A stretch of DNA of 64,000 bases from Nocardia bhagyanarayanae (GTDB lineage: Bacteria; Actinomycetota; Actinomycetes; Mycobacteriales; Mycobacteriaceae), in contig NZ_VFPG01000001.1 in the NCBI RefSeq assembly GCF_006716565.1, positions 5,332,001 through 5,396,000 on the forward strand, given 5' to 3'. A program made the position numbers and the translations under genes. The first letter of the stretch is position 1. Each line of letters opens with the position of its first letter. The notes under the pieces are model-generated. The model had not been told where the DNA came from. It did not search any database and was given only the letters and a program-made list of their open reading frames with translations. Shown piece after piece: positions 29,032 through 37,495 of the stretch.

Positions 29032-30053
29032 CGCAACGACTGCTGAACCAGCTTGCACCGCACGGTTTTTCGCACGACCGGCACCAGGCGGCGAAGAACG
29101 CGAGGGAGTTCCGCCTCGGCATACTCGGCGGGCTTTTCGTCGCCGCGCTGCTCCTCGCCACGGCGGTGATCTATCTCGTCCCGTTCGGGAAGGCGAGCTA
29201 CACCGCCGACTTGGTCGAGGCGAACTCGGTGAAGGTCGGCGACCAAGTGCGCTTGGCGGGCATCACCGTCGGCTCGGTGACGGCGCTCGAGCTGGGCGAG
29301 ACGAAGGTACGGATGACCTTCACCGTGGACCGCGACGTGTTCCTCGGCGACACGACCAGCCTGGAGATCCGCATGCTGACCGCGGTCGGCGGCCACTACG
29401 TCGCGGTGTTCCCCTCGGGCACAAAAGCTCTCGGCTCGCGACCGATTCCACCCGACCGGGTCCGGCTGCCCTACAGCCTGGTGCGCATTCTGCAGGACGC
29501 CGCCGCGCCGGTCTCCGAGGTGGACGGCGAGACGCTGCGCCGGAATCTGGCCGCCCTCCAGCAGTCCCTCGACACCAGTCCGGACGCGCTGCGCCAGATG
29601 GGCGCCGCGATGCAGTCGTTCGTCGACATCCTGCGCAGGCAGAACGTCGAGGTCTCGCGCGCGCTCACGGTGATGGACGAGTACCTGCGCACCATCGACG
29701 GGAACAAATCACTGATCGGCACATTCGTCCGCGAGCTCGGCACACTGATGACCGTAGGCCTCGGCAAACGCGCCGAGATCGCGTCGGCGCTGTCCATCGC
29801 CGCCTCGCTGCTGTCCAGGATCGCCGCCGTCGAGCCGTCCTGGCGCGAGGTGCTCGCGCCGCTGGCCGGGAAGCTGCGCGAGTTGCTGCCGCAGCTGGAA
29901 CAGCTCGCCGCGCAATTGGATGTGGCCATTCCGCAGTGGAAGCAGTTGCGTGAGCGACTGGTGGCGATGACGACCGCCGAGGACGGTGTCGTCATCGATC
30001 AGTCGGCGCTCACCGCGCCGGTGTGTATCCCGCTGCCCGGATGGGGGTGCTGA
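29019..30053 (+). CDS. mceC: Mce protein, position C
   Basis: Protein of 344 residues. A basic cytoplasmic start precedes the anchor LGILGGLFVAALLLATAVIYLV. The MCE domain contains YTADLVEANSVKVGDQVRLAGITVGSV, followed by a helical region with a long heptad-like LRELLPQLEQLAAQLD. It ends in a cysteine-bearing tail (APVCIPLPGWGC). Two in-frame ATGs compete: 29019 (AGAGG upstream) and 29028 (overlapping the mceB stop as ATGA); the first is used. It is separated by three bases from mceD. Confidence 0.92.
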   Translation: MQRMTQRLLNQLAPHGFSHDRHQAAKNAREFRLGILGGLFVAALLLATAVIYLVPFGKASYTADLVEANSVKVGDQVRLAGITVGSVTALELGETKVRMTFTVDRDVFLGDTTSLEIRMLTAVGGHYVAVFPSGTKALGSRPIPPDRVRLPYSLVRILQDAAAPVSEVDGETLRRNLAALQQSLDTSPDALRQMGAAMQSFVDILRRQNVEVSRALTVMDEYLRTIDGNKSLIGTFVRELGTLMTVGLGKRAEIASALSIAASLLSRIAAVEPSWREVLAPLAGKLRELLPQLEQLAAQLDVAIPQWKQLRERLVAMTTAEDGVVIDQSALTAPVCIPLPGWGC

Positions 30054-30056
30054 GCG

Positions 30057-31154
30057 ATGAAACGCATTCTGCGGTCCCAGGGTTTCGTGACCGTGCTCGG
30101 CGCGCTGGTGGTCGCGGCGGTCGCCGCTGTCGCTTACCTCGTGGTGTTCGACCCGGTGAAGAAGACGGTCGCCTACTGCGCCATGATGCCCGACGCCGTC
30201 GGCCTGTATCCGGGCAATCACGTGACAGCGCTGGGCATTCCGATCGGCACGGTGAACTCGGTACGGCCCGAGGGCACGGGTGTGCGGGTGGACTTCGAGG
30301 TGCGGGAGGAGCGGGTGTTGCGGGGAGAAGTCACCGCGACCACCGTTTCCGACACGCTGGTGGCCGATCGCAACCTCGCGGTTCTCGGCGAGCCGGGCGC
30401 CGCCCCGTGGAACCGGTCGACGTGCATCACCAAGACCTTCACGCCGAAGAGCATCAGTCAGACACTCCAGGGCTTCTCCCAGCTGGCTGGTCAGCTCACC
30501 GGCGGTGGAAATCCCGGCGAGCAGAGCAGGATTCGCGACAGCGTCGTGGCTTTCGAAGCCGCCACCTCCGGCACCGGGCCGGCGCTGAACAAACTGATCA
30601 CCGATCTCGGTGACGCGCTGCGCGCCCCGGACGCAGCCATCGGACACATCGGCGGGCTGCTCGATTCCTACGGCAGGCTGATGTCCAGCATCGCGATGAA
30701 CTGGGGCGATATCAGGATCGTGCTGGTGCAGGCGAGCGAGGGCATCGCCTTCATCAACGAGCTGTGGGACCGGGTGGTGCAGCTCATCGACTCGCTGCTG
30801 GTCATTCTGCCGTGGCTGAACAGCATCGCCCGCGAGTACGGCAGGCCGATCCTCGGGGCGCTGGACGGCGCGCTGCCCGGCCTGCGGCTGCTCTCGGCGA
30901 ACGTCGCGACGCTGCGACAGCTGGTGGAGATGATCCCGCCGATCGTGCAGTTCTTCGAGGAGGTGATCGACCCGGCGACCGGCAGGCCGCAGCTGACGTA
31001 CGCCGCGCCGAAGGTCGGTCTCCCCCGCGAGCAGGCCGACCAGGTGTGTGCCGCGATCGACGCGGTGCTGCCCGGCCATTGCGACGGAGCCGAAAACGGT
31101 TTCGCCGACGTGAATCTGGTGTCCCTGGTGCTCGGAACGGTAGGTGCCCGATGA
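30057..31154 (+). CDS. mceD: Mce protein, position D
   Basis: Protein of 365 residues. N-terminal anchor VTVLGALVVAAVAAVAYLVVF, MCE domain (YCAMMPDAVGLYPGNHVTALGI, then VNSVRPEGTGVRVDFEV), a conserved-looking CITKTFTPKSISQTL segment, and helical Mce-C. Cysteines in the MCE region and in the C-terminal DQVCAAIDAVLPGHC could form disulphides outside the membrane. It is three bases after mceC and overlaps mceE by ATGA at 31151-31154. Confidence 0.92.
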   Translation: MKRILRSQGFVTVLGALVVAAVAAVAYLVVFDPVKKTVAYCAMMPDAVGLYPGNHVTALGIPIGTVNSVRPEGTGVRVDFEVREERVLRGEVTATTVSDTLVADRNLAVLGEPGAAPWNRSTCITKTFTPKSISQTLQGFSQLAGQLTGGGNPGEQSRIRDSVVAFEAATSGTGPALNKLITDLGDALRAPDAAIGHIGGLLDSYGRLMSSIAMNWGDIRIVLVQASEGIAFINELWDRVVQLIDSLLVILPWLNSIAREYGRPILGALDGALPGLRLLSANVATLRQLVEMIPPIVQFFEEVIDPATGRPQLTYAAPKVGLPREQADQVCAAIDAVLPGHCDGAENGFADVNLVSLVLGTVGAR

Positions 31155-32209
31155 CCGCGCGATCTGTCCGGCGCGCCGCGCTCGTCCCGGTGCTGGCACT
31201 GGGACTGCTGAGCGGATGCGGATTCGATCCCGCGCAAGTGCCGGTGCCCGGCGCGACGGTGTCCGGCCCCACCTACCAGGTGCGGATCGAGCTGGCCAAC
31301 GCGCTGAACCTGCCCGCGCGGGCGAAGGTGGTGGCCAACGGCGCGCAGATCGGCAGCCTGCGCGAGGTGAGCGTGGTGGATCCGACGCTCGAGCAGCCGG
31401 GCCGGGTCGAGGCCGTCGTCGAGATCGCCGAGGGGGTGCGGCTGCCGGTCGGCACCACCGTCCAGCTGCGCCAGAACACCATTCTCGGCGACATCTACAT
31501 CGGACTCAGCACGCCGGCGGGCGATTTCGATCGCACCATCCCGCCGGGCGGAACGATCCCGCTGGCACGCACCCGGCCCGCGCTCCAGGTCGAGGATCTG
31601 CTGGCCGGCATGTCCACCTTCGTCGGCGGCGGCGCGATGCAGCAGATGCAGGACATCGTCAACCGGGTCAACGCGACCCTGCCCGACCGGCCCGCCGAGA
31701 CCGCGCGAATCTTCGAGGTCGTCGGTCGCGATGTGTCCGACGTGGCCGCCGACATGGCGGTGGTGGACCGGTTCCTGGACACCATCCAGCGGGATCTGGA
31801 TGCCGCGCTGGACAATCCGCGCGAACTGGACGCGCTGCTCAGCGAGCGCGGGTCGGTCGAGATTCCGGCCGACGCGAAATCGCTGATTCTCACGCTCGGT
31901 GTCGTAGGCGGGCTCGGCATCGTCGGGCACGCGATCGCCTGGCTCGGCCCGCTGCTCGAGGCGAGTGACGCGGCCGCGAAAGCTCTGGTGCCCTTGCTGT
32001 TCGCGGACCGACCGCTGGATCTGACCGCGCCGTCGAATCTGAACCGGGTCGTGTCGCTGGTCCGCGACAAGATCATTCCGTTCGTCGAGCGCGGTCCGAA
32101 ACTGAACATCGGCGCGGTGGCGGTGGACGGCGCCGCGGCACCGGTCGCCACCGACGAACAAGTTCAGCAGATCATCGCCACCCTCAGGATGATCGGAGTC
32201 GTGCGATGA
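31151..32209 (+). CDS. mceE: Mce lipoprotein, position E (LprK-type)
   Basis: Protein of 352 residues. Unlike its neighbours it has a lipoprotein signal (RRAALVPVLALGLLSGCGF, lipobox LLSGC near residue 23), as the E subunit does in mycobacterial mce operons. The MCE domain follows (YQVRIELANALNLPARAKVVANGAQIGSL; VGTTVQLRQNTILGDIYIGL), then helical Mce-C. Lipid anchoring probably places it at the base or tip of the tube. Its stop overlaps mceF as ATGA (32206-32209). Confidence 0.92.
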   Translation: MTARSVRRAALVPVLALGLLSGCGFDPAQVPVPGATVSGPTYQVRIELANALNLPARAKVVANGAQIGSLREVSVVDPTLEQPGRVEAVVEIAEGVRLPVGTTVQLRQNTILGDIYIGLSTPAGDFDRTIPPGGTIPLARTRPALQVEDLLAGMSTFVGGGAMQQMQDIVNRVNATLPDRPAETARIFEVVGRDVSDVAADMAVVDRFLDTIQRDLDAALDNPRELDALLSERGSVEIPADAKSLILTLGVVGGLGIVGHAIAWLGPLLEASDAAAKALVPLLFADRPLDLTAPSNLNRVVSLVRDKIIPFVERGPKLNIGAVAVDGAAAPVATDEQVQQIIATLRMIGVVR

Positions 32210-33255
32210 CCGTCGCCACCGAGCCCGCCTATCCCGGCTATGTTCCGTCCACGCCCGCGGGCAGCGCGAGCGACGAGTTGCTGCGGCGGCTCGGTCCGGT
32301 CGCCTCACTGGCCGCGATCGTGGCGATTCTGCTGATCGGCGTCGGCTATTTGAGCTTCGGCGTGGTGCGGGTCGGCTGGTTCACCGAGCACACCGAGGCC
32401 ACCATGACGGTCCCGGATTCCGGCGGACTGCTGCCGCGCTCCAAGGTCCTGCTCTCCGGCGTCCAGATCGGGCAGGTCACCGCGGTGACCCACACCCGCG
32501 AGGGCATCGAGGTCGACTTCCGCTACGACGCCGAATACCGTGTGCCCGCCAACAGTTCGGTGCGCATCGAGACGCTCTCCGCGCTCGGCGAGCCCTACCT
32601 CGAGTTCCGGCCGACGACCGCGGGCGGGCCGTACCTGCGCGACGGCGACCGGCTGGCGGCCGCCTCGGTACAGCGTCCGGTGTCGATCCCCGAGGTCGCC
32701 CGCACCGCGACCCAGCTGCTGGAACAGGTGGATCCCGCGACGGTGGCCGCCATTATCGAGAACTTCAGCACCGGCCTCGCGGGCACCGAGGCAGTGATTC
32801 CGCAACTGGCCAGGGCCTCCGATCTGCTGGCCGCGACGCTGGTGAGCCGCACCGACCTGATCCGCGAACTGCTGACCGACATGCAGGCGCAGGCCACCGA
32901 GATGACCTGGGCCGGAGGGGAATTGACCGCCGCGGCCAGCCCGTGGGCGGACTTCGGACCGCGGGTCAGCGAGGTGGCCGCCGCGATCGCCCGGGTCGTG
33001 CGGATCGGCGACACTCCGGGCGACTACCTCACCGACACCGAAGACGTCATCGGACTGCTTCCATTCCTCGACGCGCTCACCCAGAAACTGAACCTGCTCG
33101 GACCAGAACTGCGCGAACTGTTTCCGGTCGTCCAGCCGCTGCTCGCGCTGACCACCGGCGTGCTCGGCAAGGTCGACCTCGGCAGTCTGATCTCCCAGGC
33201 GCTGCACGCCACGACTCCGGACGGCGCGCTGCAATTGCAGATCACCGTCCGCTAG
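32206..33255 (+). CDS. mceF: Mce protein, position F
   Basis: Last Mce subunit, 349 residues. A 40-residue cytoplasmic start precedes the anchor LAAIVAILLIGVGYLSFGVV. The MCE domain has ATMTVPDSGGLLPRSKVLLSGVQIGQV and VPANSSVRIETLSALGEPYLEF; a helical region follows, ending QLQITVR. It closes the eight-gene operon. A hairpin follows at 33268-33287, just before the convergent MerR-HEAT gene. No Mas-type accessory genes follow, unlike several mce1 or mce4 loci. Confidence 0.92.
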   Translation: MTVATEPAYPGYVPSTPAGSASDELLRRLGPVASLAAIVAILLIGVGYLSFGVVRVGWFTEHTEATMTVPDSGGLLPRSKVLLSGVQIGQVTAVTHTREGIEVDFRYDAEYRVPANSSVRIETLSALGEPYLEFRPTTAGGPYLRDGDRLAAASVQRPVSIPEVARTATQLLEQVDPATVAAIIENFSTGLAGTEAVIPQLARASDLLAATLVSRTDLIRELLTDMQAQATEMTWAGGELTAAASPWADFGPRVSEVAAAIARVVRIGDTPGDYLTDTEDVIGLLPFLDALTQKLNLLGPELRELFPVVQPLLALTTGVLGKVDLGSLISQALHATTPDGALQLQITVR

Positions 33256-33267
33256 ACCGGTCCCTTT

Positions 33268-33287
33268 CGGTCTGCCGAATCAGACCG
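33268..33287. terminator. Short hairpin after mce operon
   Basis: CGGTCTG (33268-33274), a six-base CCGAAT loop, and CAGACCG (33281-33287) form a 7-bp stem 12 bp after the mceF stop. It overlaps the last codons of the convergent MerR-HEAT gene. Possible bidirectional terminator; no T-run. Confidence 0.45.
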
Positions 33288-34290
33288 GCCGTTCTTCGAG
33301 CGCTTTCACGAGGGACGAGGCGAGGATGGCCACGGCCCGATCATCGTCAGAGGCCAGTTGCCGCAGGATACCGAGCGCTATGGTCCCCGGCATCTCGGCG
33401 AGTGCCTGTGTCAGCCGCATCCGCACCGCCGAATCCGCTGTGGGGGCGGCCAGTTCAGCGGCCATCGCGCTAATGATCCGGTCCGCCCACTCAGGGTCGT
33501 ATGCCAAGGTTCCCAGTATCTCGGCTGCCTCGACATCGTTCGGGCCTTCGACCACCGTGCCGACCAGCGCCGGCACTGCTCGGGTCACGCCGCGCGCACC
33601 CAGCGCCAGAGCAGCATGTCGGCGGATCGTCGGGTCCCTGTCCTCGAGCGCGTCCGTGAGGACTGCGGTCGCCTCGTCGCCGGGCAGCTCGGCGAGCGCC
33701 AGGACCGCGCGCCGCCGGATGTCGGCGTTCTCCGAGCTCATGGCGGGTGTCAGGCTTGCCACGCCGTCACCACCCGCCCTCGTGAGGGCCCACCGCAGCG
33801 CCCCGGCGACGTTCGGATCGGATTCGGTGAGGACCGCCTCGACCAGCAACTCGGCGGGCATGGCCAAGTCCTCGGCCGGGGCCAGGACGGCTTGCTGCCG
33901 GCGCGCGGCACTCGGCGATGTGAGTCCGTGCAAGAGCTCCACGACGCGCGCGACGTCCTGCCAGCTGGCGGGCTCGGCCGTATCGACCATGCGTAGCCGC
34001 TCGAGCAGCTCCTGCTCCCGGTTCAGTCGTGCCTCGGTCTTTCGAATGAGGTCGCCGACCAATGCGGACGGGGTGAACCCTGGATCGTCGAGAGCGGAGC
34101 CGATCTGGCGCAGTGACAGTCCCAGGGATCGCAGACCCTCCACGTGGAAGATCCGCCGGATGTCTTCGGCGGAGTATTCCCGGTAGCCACCCACGGTGCG
34201 GCCCGTGGGTCGTACCAGCCCGAGGGCGTCGTAGTGCCTGAGCATCCGGGCGCTCACACCCGAGCGGCGCGCCACCTCACCGATCAGCAC
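33280..34290 (-). CDS. MerR-type regulator fused to HEAT repeats
   Basis: Protein of 336 residues. The N-terminal MerR helix-turn-helix (LIGEVARRSGVSARMLRHYDALGLV, GYREYSAEDIRRI, residues 1-70) and its dimerisation helix (to about 110) are followed by 200 residues of HEAT/PBS-lyase-like repeats, e.g. RRRAVLALAELPGDEATAVLTDAL and IRRHAALALGARGVTRAVPALV. A normal MerR ligand pocket is replaced by a protein-binding solenoid, so the signal may be a protein. The GTG start at 34290 follows AAGGAGGA, located inside the end of the upstream HEAT gene (7-base overlap). Confidence 0.88.
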   Translation of the reverse strand: MLIGEVARRSGVSARMLRHYDALGLVRPTGRTVGGYREYSAEDIRRIFHVEGLRSLGLSLRQIGSALDDPGFTPSALVGDLIRKTEARLNREQELLERLRMVDTAEPASWQDVARVVELLHGLTSPSAARRQQAVLAPAEDLAMPAELLVEAVLTESDPNVAGALRWALTRAGGDGVASLTPAMSSENADIRRRAVLALAELPGDEATAVLTDALEDRDPTIRRHAALALGARGVTRAVPALVGTVVEGPNDVEAAEILGTLAYDPEWADRIISAMAAELAAPTADSAVRMRLTQALAEMPGTIALGILRQLASDDDRAVAILASSLVKALEERPV

Positions 34291-34970
34291 GCGGTTTCCT
34301 CCTTCCGGTCCGGACCGAGCGCGACGACCCGGCGCGCCTCGTCGACGGCGAGGTCGAACCCGGCATCCGGGTCGTGCAGCAGCCGCCGCGTGGCGCTCGC
34401 ATGCGCACGAACCGTCGGGTCGTCACTTGCCATCGCCGCCCGCAGTATCGGCTCGATCACGTCGCCGAGCGCGACGAGGGCACGGCTCAGACTCAGCCGT
34501 ACGTCCCGGTCACCGCGGCCCCATTGGGTGGCCAGTTCCCCGGCCAGCCATTCCCGCTCCCCCTCGGGCGCGAGAACGACGGCGGCGCGCCACGCACTCC
34601 GCGCGACCTCGTCGTCGGAATCGCGCAGCAACGACCGCGTGATCGCGGGCCACGCGTTCTTGTCCCCGATCTTCGACAGTGTGTGCAACGCCTGGCTCCG
34701 GGCCTGTGGGCGTCGGGATCGCAGTTCCGCGCGGAGTTTCGAGACCGTGATCTCCGACGGGTAGCGAGTCAGCGCCCACGTGAGCATGTCGCGCACGAAG
34801 AAGTCCGGCTCGATCGCGCACCGTTCTACGAGCACATCGACGAAACCGGGTGCGGGACGCGTACCGATCGCCAGGGCCGCCTTCAGCCGTGTCGACGAGT
34901 TTCCCGCGGCCAATGCGTCGATCAGCCGCGTGTCCTGTGAATTCCTGTGTGTCGAGTTGATGGGAACCAC
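34284..34970 (-). CDS. HEAT-repeat protein, partner of the MerR-HEAT regulator
   Basis: Protein of 228 residues, made of HEAT-like helical pairs (RLKAALAIGTRPAPGFVDVLV; RPQARSQALHTLSKIGDKNAWPAIT; RLSLSRALVALGDVIEPILRAAM). No catalytic motif. It resembles the C-terminal half of the regulator encoded immediately downstream, suggesting duplication or direct interaction. The GTG at 34970 has a GGAG abutting it, closer than ideal, and no better start is visible. Translation probably couples to the next gene. Role unknown; an anti-regulator or co-sensor is an inference. Confidence 0.75.
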   Translation of the reverse strand: MVPINSTHRNSQDTRLIDALAAGNSSTRLKAALAIGTRPAPGFVDVLVERCAIEPDFFVRDMLTWALTRYPSEITVSKLRAELRSRRPQARSQALHTLSKIGDKNAWPAITRSLLRDSDDEVARSAWRAAVVLAPEGEREWLAGELATQWGRGDRDVRLSLSRALVALGDVIEPILRAAMASDDPTVRAHASATRRLLHDPDAGFDLAVDEARRVVALGPDRKEETAC

Positions 34971-35056
34971 CTCCGACAGCTAGTGAACGGCTTCGCACAG
35001 TGACAAGGTCAAGTCCACGAGCCGGACGTCACCCACATTCGCGCCGGCGCGCGGGA

Positions 35057-36586
35057 CTACGCGACGGACGCTGAGCCGAACCAGTGCGACAGCGCTTCGC
35101 GCAGCGTGGACGCGGCGGTCTCGGCCGGTTCTCCGATACTCCCGGCCCAGGCGATGTGGCAGTCGGGGCGAATCAGCAGGGCATCGACCTGTTGATCATC
35201 GGTCTTGGCCGTGTGAATGTCGACGCGGTGCGCCCATTGCCGGGCGATCTCGCGGAGTTCCGGGCGGTCTGCCAGGTCGAGCAAGACAGGCCGTCCGGCG
35301 TGCATGAGTTCCGCGACGCTCGTCGTGCCCCGGTCGGTGTGCAGGGCGAGATCGGCCGCGAAGACGCCGGTCAGCGCGTGATCGCCGGGTATCGGGTAGC
35401 GGATGTCGGTGCCGCCGACCAGCGCTCCGATGCGGCGCAGTGCCGGTTCGTCGCTGAGCAATTCCTGGAAGACCTCGCGCAGCGAGTCGGCGGCCTCGTC
35501 GTGTCCGCGCCGCAGCGCCACCTGCGCCCGGGTCTGCAACCGCGCCCGCGCACCGGCGAAGTGGCGTTCGTCGTGATAGGTATCCAGCAGTCCGGCCGGA
35601 GCCCAGCCCTGGACGTCGGCGGCCAGCTTCCAAGCCAGGTTGACCGAGTCGAGCATGCCGACATTGAGCGCGGTGCCGGTGGCGGGCAGCAGGTGGGCCG
35701 CATCGCCTGCCAGCAGGATCCGCCCGGCCCGGTACCGTTCGGCCTGCCGATCCTTGAAGGTGAAGCGCGACAATCGCTTCGGATCCGACATGGGGAGATC
35801 CACGCCCAGCACGCGGCGCACGCTGTCCGCGAGCTCGGTCAGGGTCAGCGGCTCGTCATCGTCGTAGTCGGCGGTGGCCTCGTCCTCGACGGTCTGCAGG
35901 AACAGGCCCCCTGGGTTGGGCGCGAACGCGAACATACCGCGGTCGGTTCGGTTGAATCCGAAGGGCAGCCGACCCAGCCCGGGGACATCGATGTCGCCGT
36001 TGTCGTGCACGGTGACCGAATCGCCCACGCGCACCTGGGCGACCCGGTTGACCTCCGGATAGGTCGTGCCGGGGAACCCGATACCCGCCATGTCGCGGAT
36101 GCGGCTGCGGCCGCCGTCGCAGCCCACCAAGTAGCGGGCGGTCAGCCGGTACGGTCCGTCCGGCCCACGCACCTCCGCGGTTACCGTGCCCTCGTCCTGG
36201 CTCACCCCGATCACCTCGTGGCCGCGGCGGATCTGGGCGCCCAGTTCGCGGGCGCGTTCAGCGAGTAGTCGTTCGATCTCCCGCTGCGGAAGCGGCACGG
36301 CCCGAAGCGGCGGATCCGCCAGTTGCGTGAAGTCGAGATGCGTTCCGCCGAAGGGGAATCGGGCGGCAATGTGCGGGTCGCTGCTGGCCGCTTCGAAGCG
36401 ATCCAGGATGCCGCGGTAGCGCAGCACGTCGAGGATCCGACCGGCGATACCGCTGGCCTTCGGGACGTCTCGGGGCTCCGGATGCTTCTCCAGCACCAGC
36501 GGCCGCACACCGGCAAGGCTCGATTCGGCGGCCAGCGTCAGCCCGGCCGGGCCGGCGCCCACGATGATCACGTCGATGTCGGTCAC
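35057..36586 (-). CDS. Class A FAD-dependent aromatic-ring-type monooxygenase
   Basis: Protein of 509 residues with the three class A flavin hydroxylase marks: GAGPAGL near residue 10, the DG motif in VGCDGGRSRIR near 157, and the GD motif in LAGDAAHLLPATG near 290, followed by LNVGMLDSVNLAWKL. The C-terminal thioredoxin-like part (about 400-509) is kept. The family includes phenol/PCP hydroxylases, polyketide oxygenases and rifampicin monooxygenase (Rox). The Rox-like PQ-rich features are not evident, so no substrate is assigned. The GTG at 36586 follows TGGGAG. It stands alone, downstream of no obvious partner. Confidence 0.88.
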   Translation of the reverse strand: MTDIDVIIVGAGPAGLTLAAESSLAGVRPLVLEKHPEPRDVPKASGIAGRILDVLRYRGILDRFEAASSDPHIAARFPFGGTHLDFTQLADPPLRAVPLPQREIERLLAERARELGAQIRRGHEVIGVSQDEGTVTAEVRGPDGPYRLTARYLVGCDGGRSRIRDMAGIGFPGTTYPEVNRVAQVRVGDSVTVHDNGDIDVPGLGRLPFGFNRTDRGMFAFAPNPGGLFLQTVEDEATADYDDDEPLTLTELADSVRRVLGVDLPMSDPKRLSRFTFKDRQAERYRAGRILLAGDAAHLLPATGTALNVGMLDSVNLAWKLAADVQGWAPAGLLDTYHDERHFAGARARLQTRAQVALRRGHDEAADSLREVFQELLSDEPALRRIGALVGGTDIRYPIPGDHALTGVFAADLALHTDRGTTSVAELMHAGRPVLLDLADRPELREIARQWAHRVDIHTAKTDDQQVDALLIRPDCHIAWAGSIGEPAETAASTLREALSHWFGSASVA

Positions 36587-36799
36587 GCGCTACTCCCAAG
36601 GTCCGCAGATTTGGATCAGGTCGGCAATTCTGCGGCACACACCGGGTCTTGCCGCAAGGCCCCCGGTGAGCTATATGTTGAGAAGGGAAAGATCGAATAC
36701 TTTCCGTCTTCCACGGTCGGCCCCGTTGCGTCGGTGGGCAATCGAGGCCGGTGTTCGGAAATCCGTTCGCCTACAAGGATTCTGGCTGTCGCCGCGCGT

Positions 36800-37090
36800 T
36801 CAGGAGTTCGGTGGAAGAATCGGCGGCGCGAACACGTCCTCCAACGGCGTCGGGCCGTTGTAGCGGCGGCACTGACAGCCCACCCACTCGCGCAGACCGT
36901 GCACGCCCTTCCGGGAAATCTCGGCGTGACACTTACCCGTCTCCCGATCGTGCAGTGCCAGATCGTGCCCGCACCCGCAACGCGCGGTGAGTGCCTTCGC
37001 CCCCGACCGCGCTCGCCGCCGCCCCACCCTGCCGCACACGAAGCCGACACCGACCAGCGCGGCACCGACCGCAAGGCTCAGGGGATCCAT
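36800..37090 (-). CDS. Small membrane-anchored Cys/His-rich protein
   Basis: Protein of 96 residues. One N-terminal membrane helix (LSLAVGAALVGVGFVCG) and a basic stop (GRVGRRRAR) are followed by a cysteine/histidine cluster (CGCGHDLALHD...KCHAE...CQCRRYNGPTPL) that could hold zinc or iron. Similar short proteins occur widely in mycolic-acid actinobacteria, without known function. There is no good ribosome-binding site at the ATG (37090). A TATACT hexamer ends six bases upstream, so a leaderless message is likely. The 213 bp between it and the monooxygenase gene show nothing recognisable. Confidence 0.7.
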   Translation of the reverse strand: MDPLSLAVGAALVGVGFVCGRVGRRRARSGAKALTARCGCGHDLALHDRETGKCHAEISRKGVHGLREWVGCQCRRYNGPTPLEDVFAPPILPPNS

Positions 37091-37096
37091 GCTCGG

Positions 37097-37109
37097 AGTA
37101 TACGTATAC
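37097..37109 (-). promoter_or_regulatory. Palindrome GTATACGTATAC with TATACT -10, leaderless start
   Basis: A perfect 12-base palindrome at 37098-37109 contains, on the minus strand, TATACT (37102-37097), six bases before the ATG at 37090. The RNA would start at or next to the ATG. The -35 match is weak (TGACC-like near 37120). The palindrome could also bind a regulator. Confidence 0.45.
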
Positions 37110-37153
37110 GCATAGCCTCGGTCATTCGAATGCGCGGCGAAAGCGGCCGTTCG

Positions 37154-37381
37154 CTAGACCAACTCGACTTCGTCGAATCCGACAGTCAGCCCGTGCCTCC
37201 GCTCGCGAAGCACGTTGCCTTCGCGATGAACAGTGCCCTCCCCGAACTCTATGCGTAGCTTGGCATTACGAGCGTCCACTTCGCGCACGACGGCGCAGAT
37301 TCCGCTGAACGGCCCCTCGGGGAAATAGACGACATCACCCGGCCCGTACTCGGCAAACCCCACGCCGCCACAGTAGACCAA
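37154..37381 (-). CDS. Small KOW/NusG-C-like domain protein
   Basis: Protein of 75 residues. The pattern PGDVVYFPEGPFSGICAVV...NAKLRIEFGEG...VGFDEVELV follows the KOW beta-barrel of the NusG C-terminal domain (G-D-x-V-x-x-GPF, then a strand rich in V/L, ending in a V-x-x-V strand). KOW domains bind RNA, rRNA or protein partners. No NusG N-terminal domain is present. The start is read as TTG at 37381 because GGGAGGG lies seven bases before it; a GTG at 37363 is the alternative. The KOW call is by pattern only. Confidence 0.55.
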   Translation of the reverse strand: MVYCGGVGFAEYGPGDVVYFPEGPFSGICAVVREVDARNAKLRIEFGEGTVHREGNVLRERRHGLTVGFDEVELV

Positions 37382-37495
37382 GCAACGCCCTCCCGCGGCG
37401 CGGCTGCGGTCGCCTACCTCCGCGCGAAATCCGGCAGCGCGGTGGCGGTTGCACAGTGCCGCCGAGGCTCGCGGCCTGAAGCCGGTGGTTCTCCG

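Noticed and set aside
35057..36586. Rifampicin monooxygenase (Rox)
   Set aside because: Same flavin hydroxylase class, but the N-terminal and mid-protein sequence does not follow Rox as I know it; only the class is supported.
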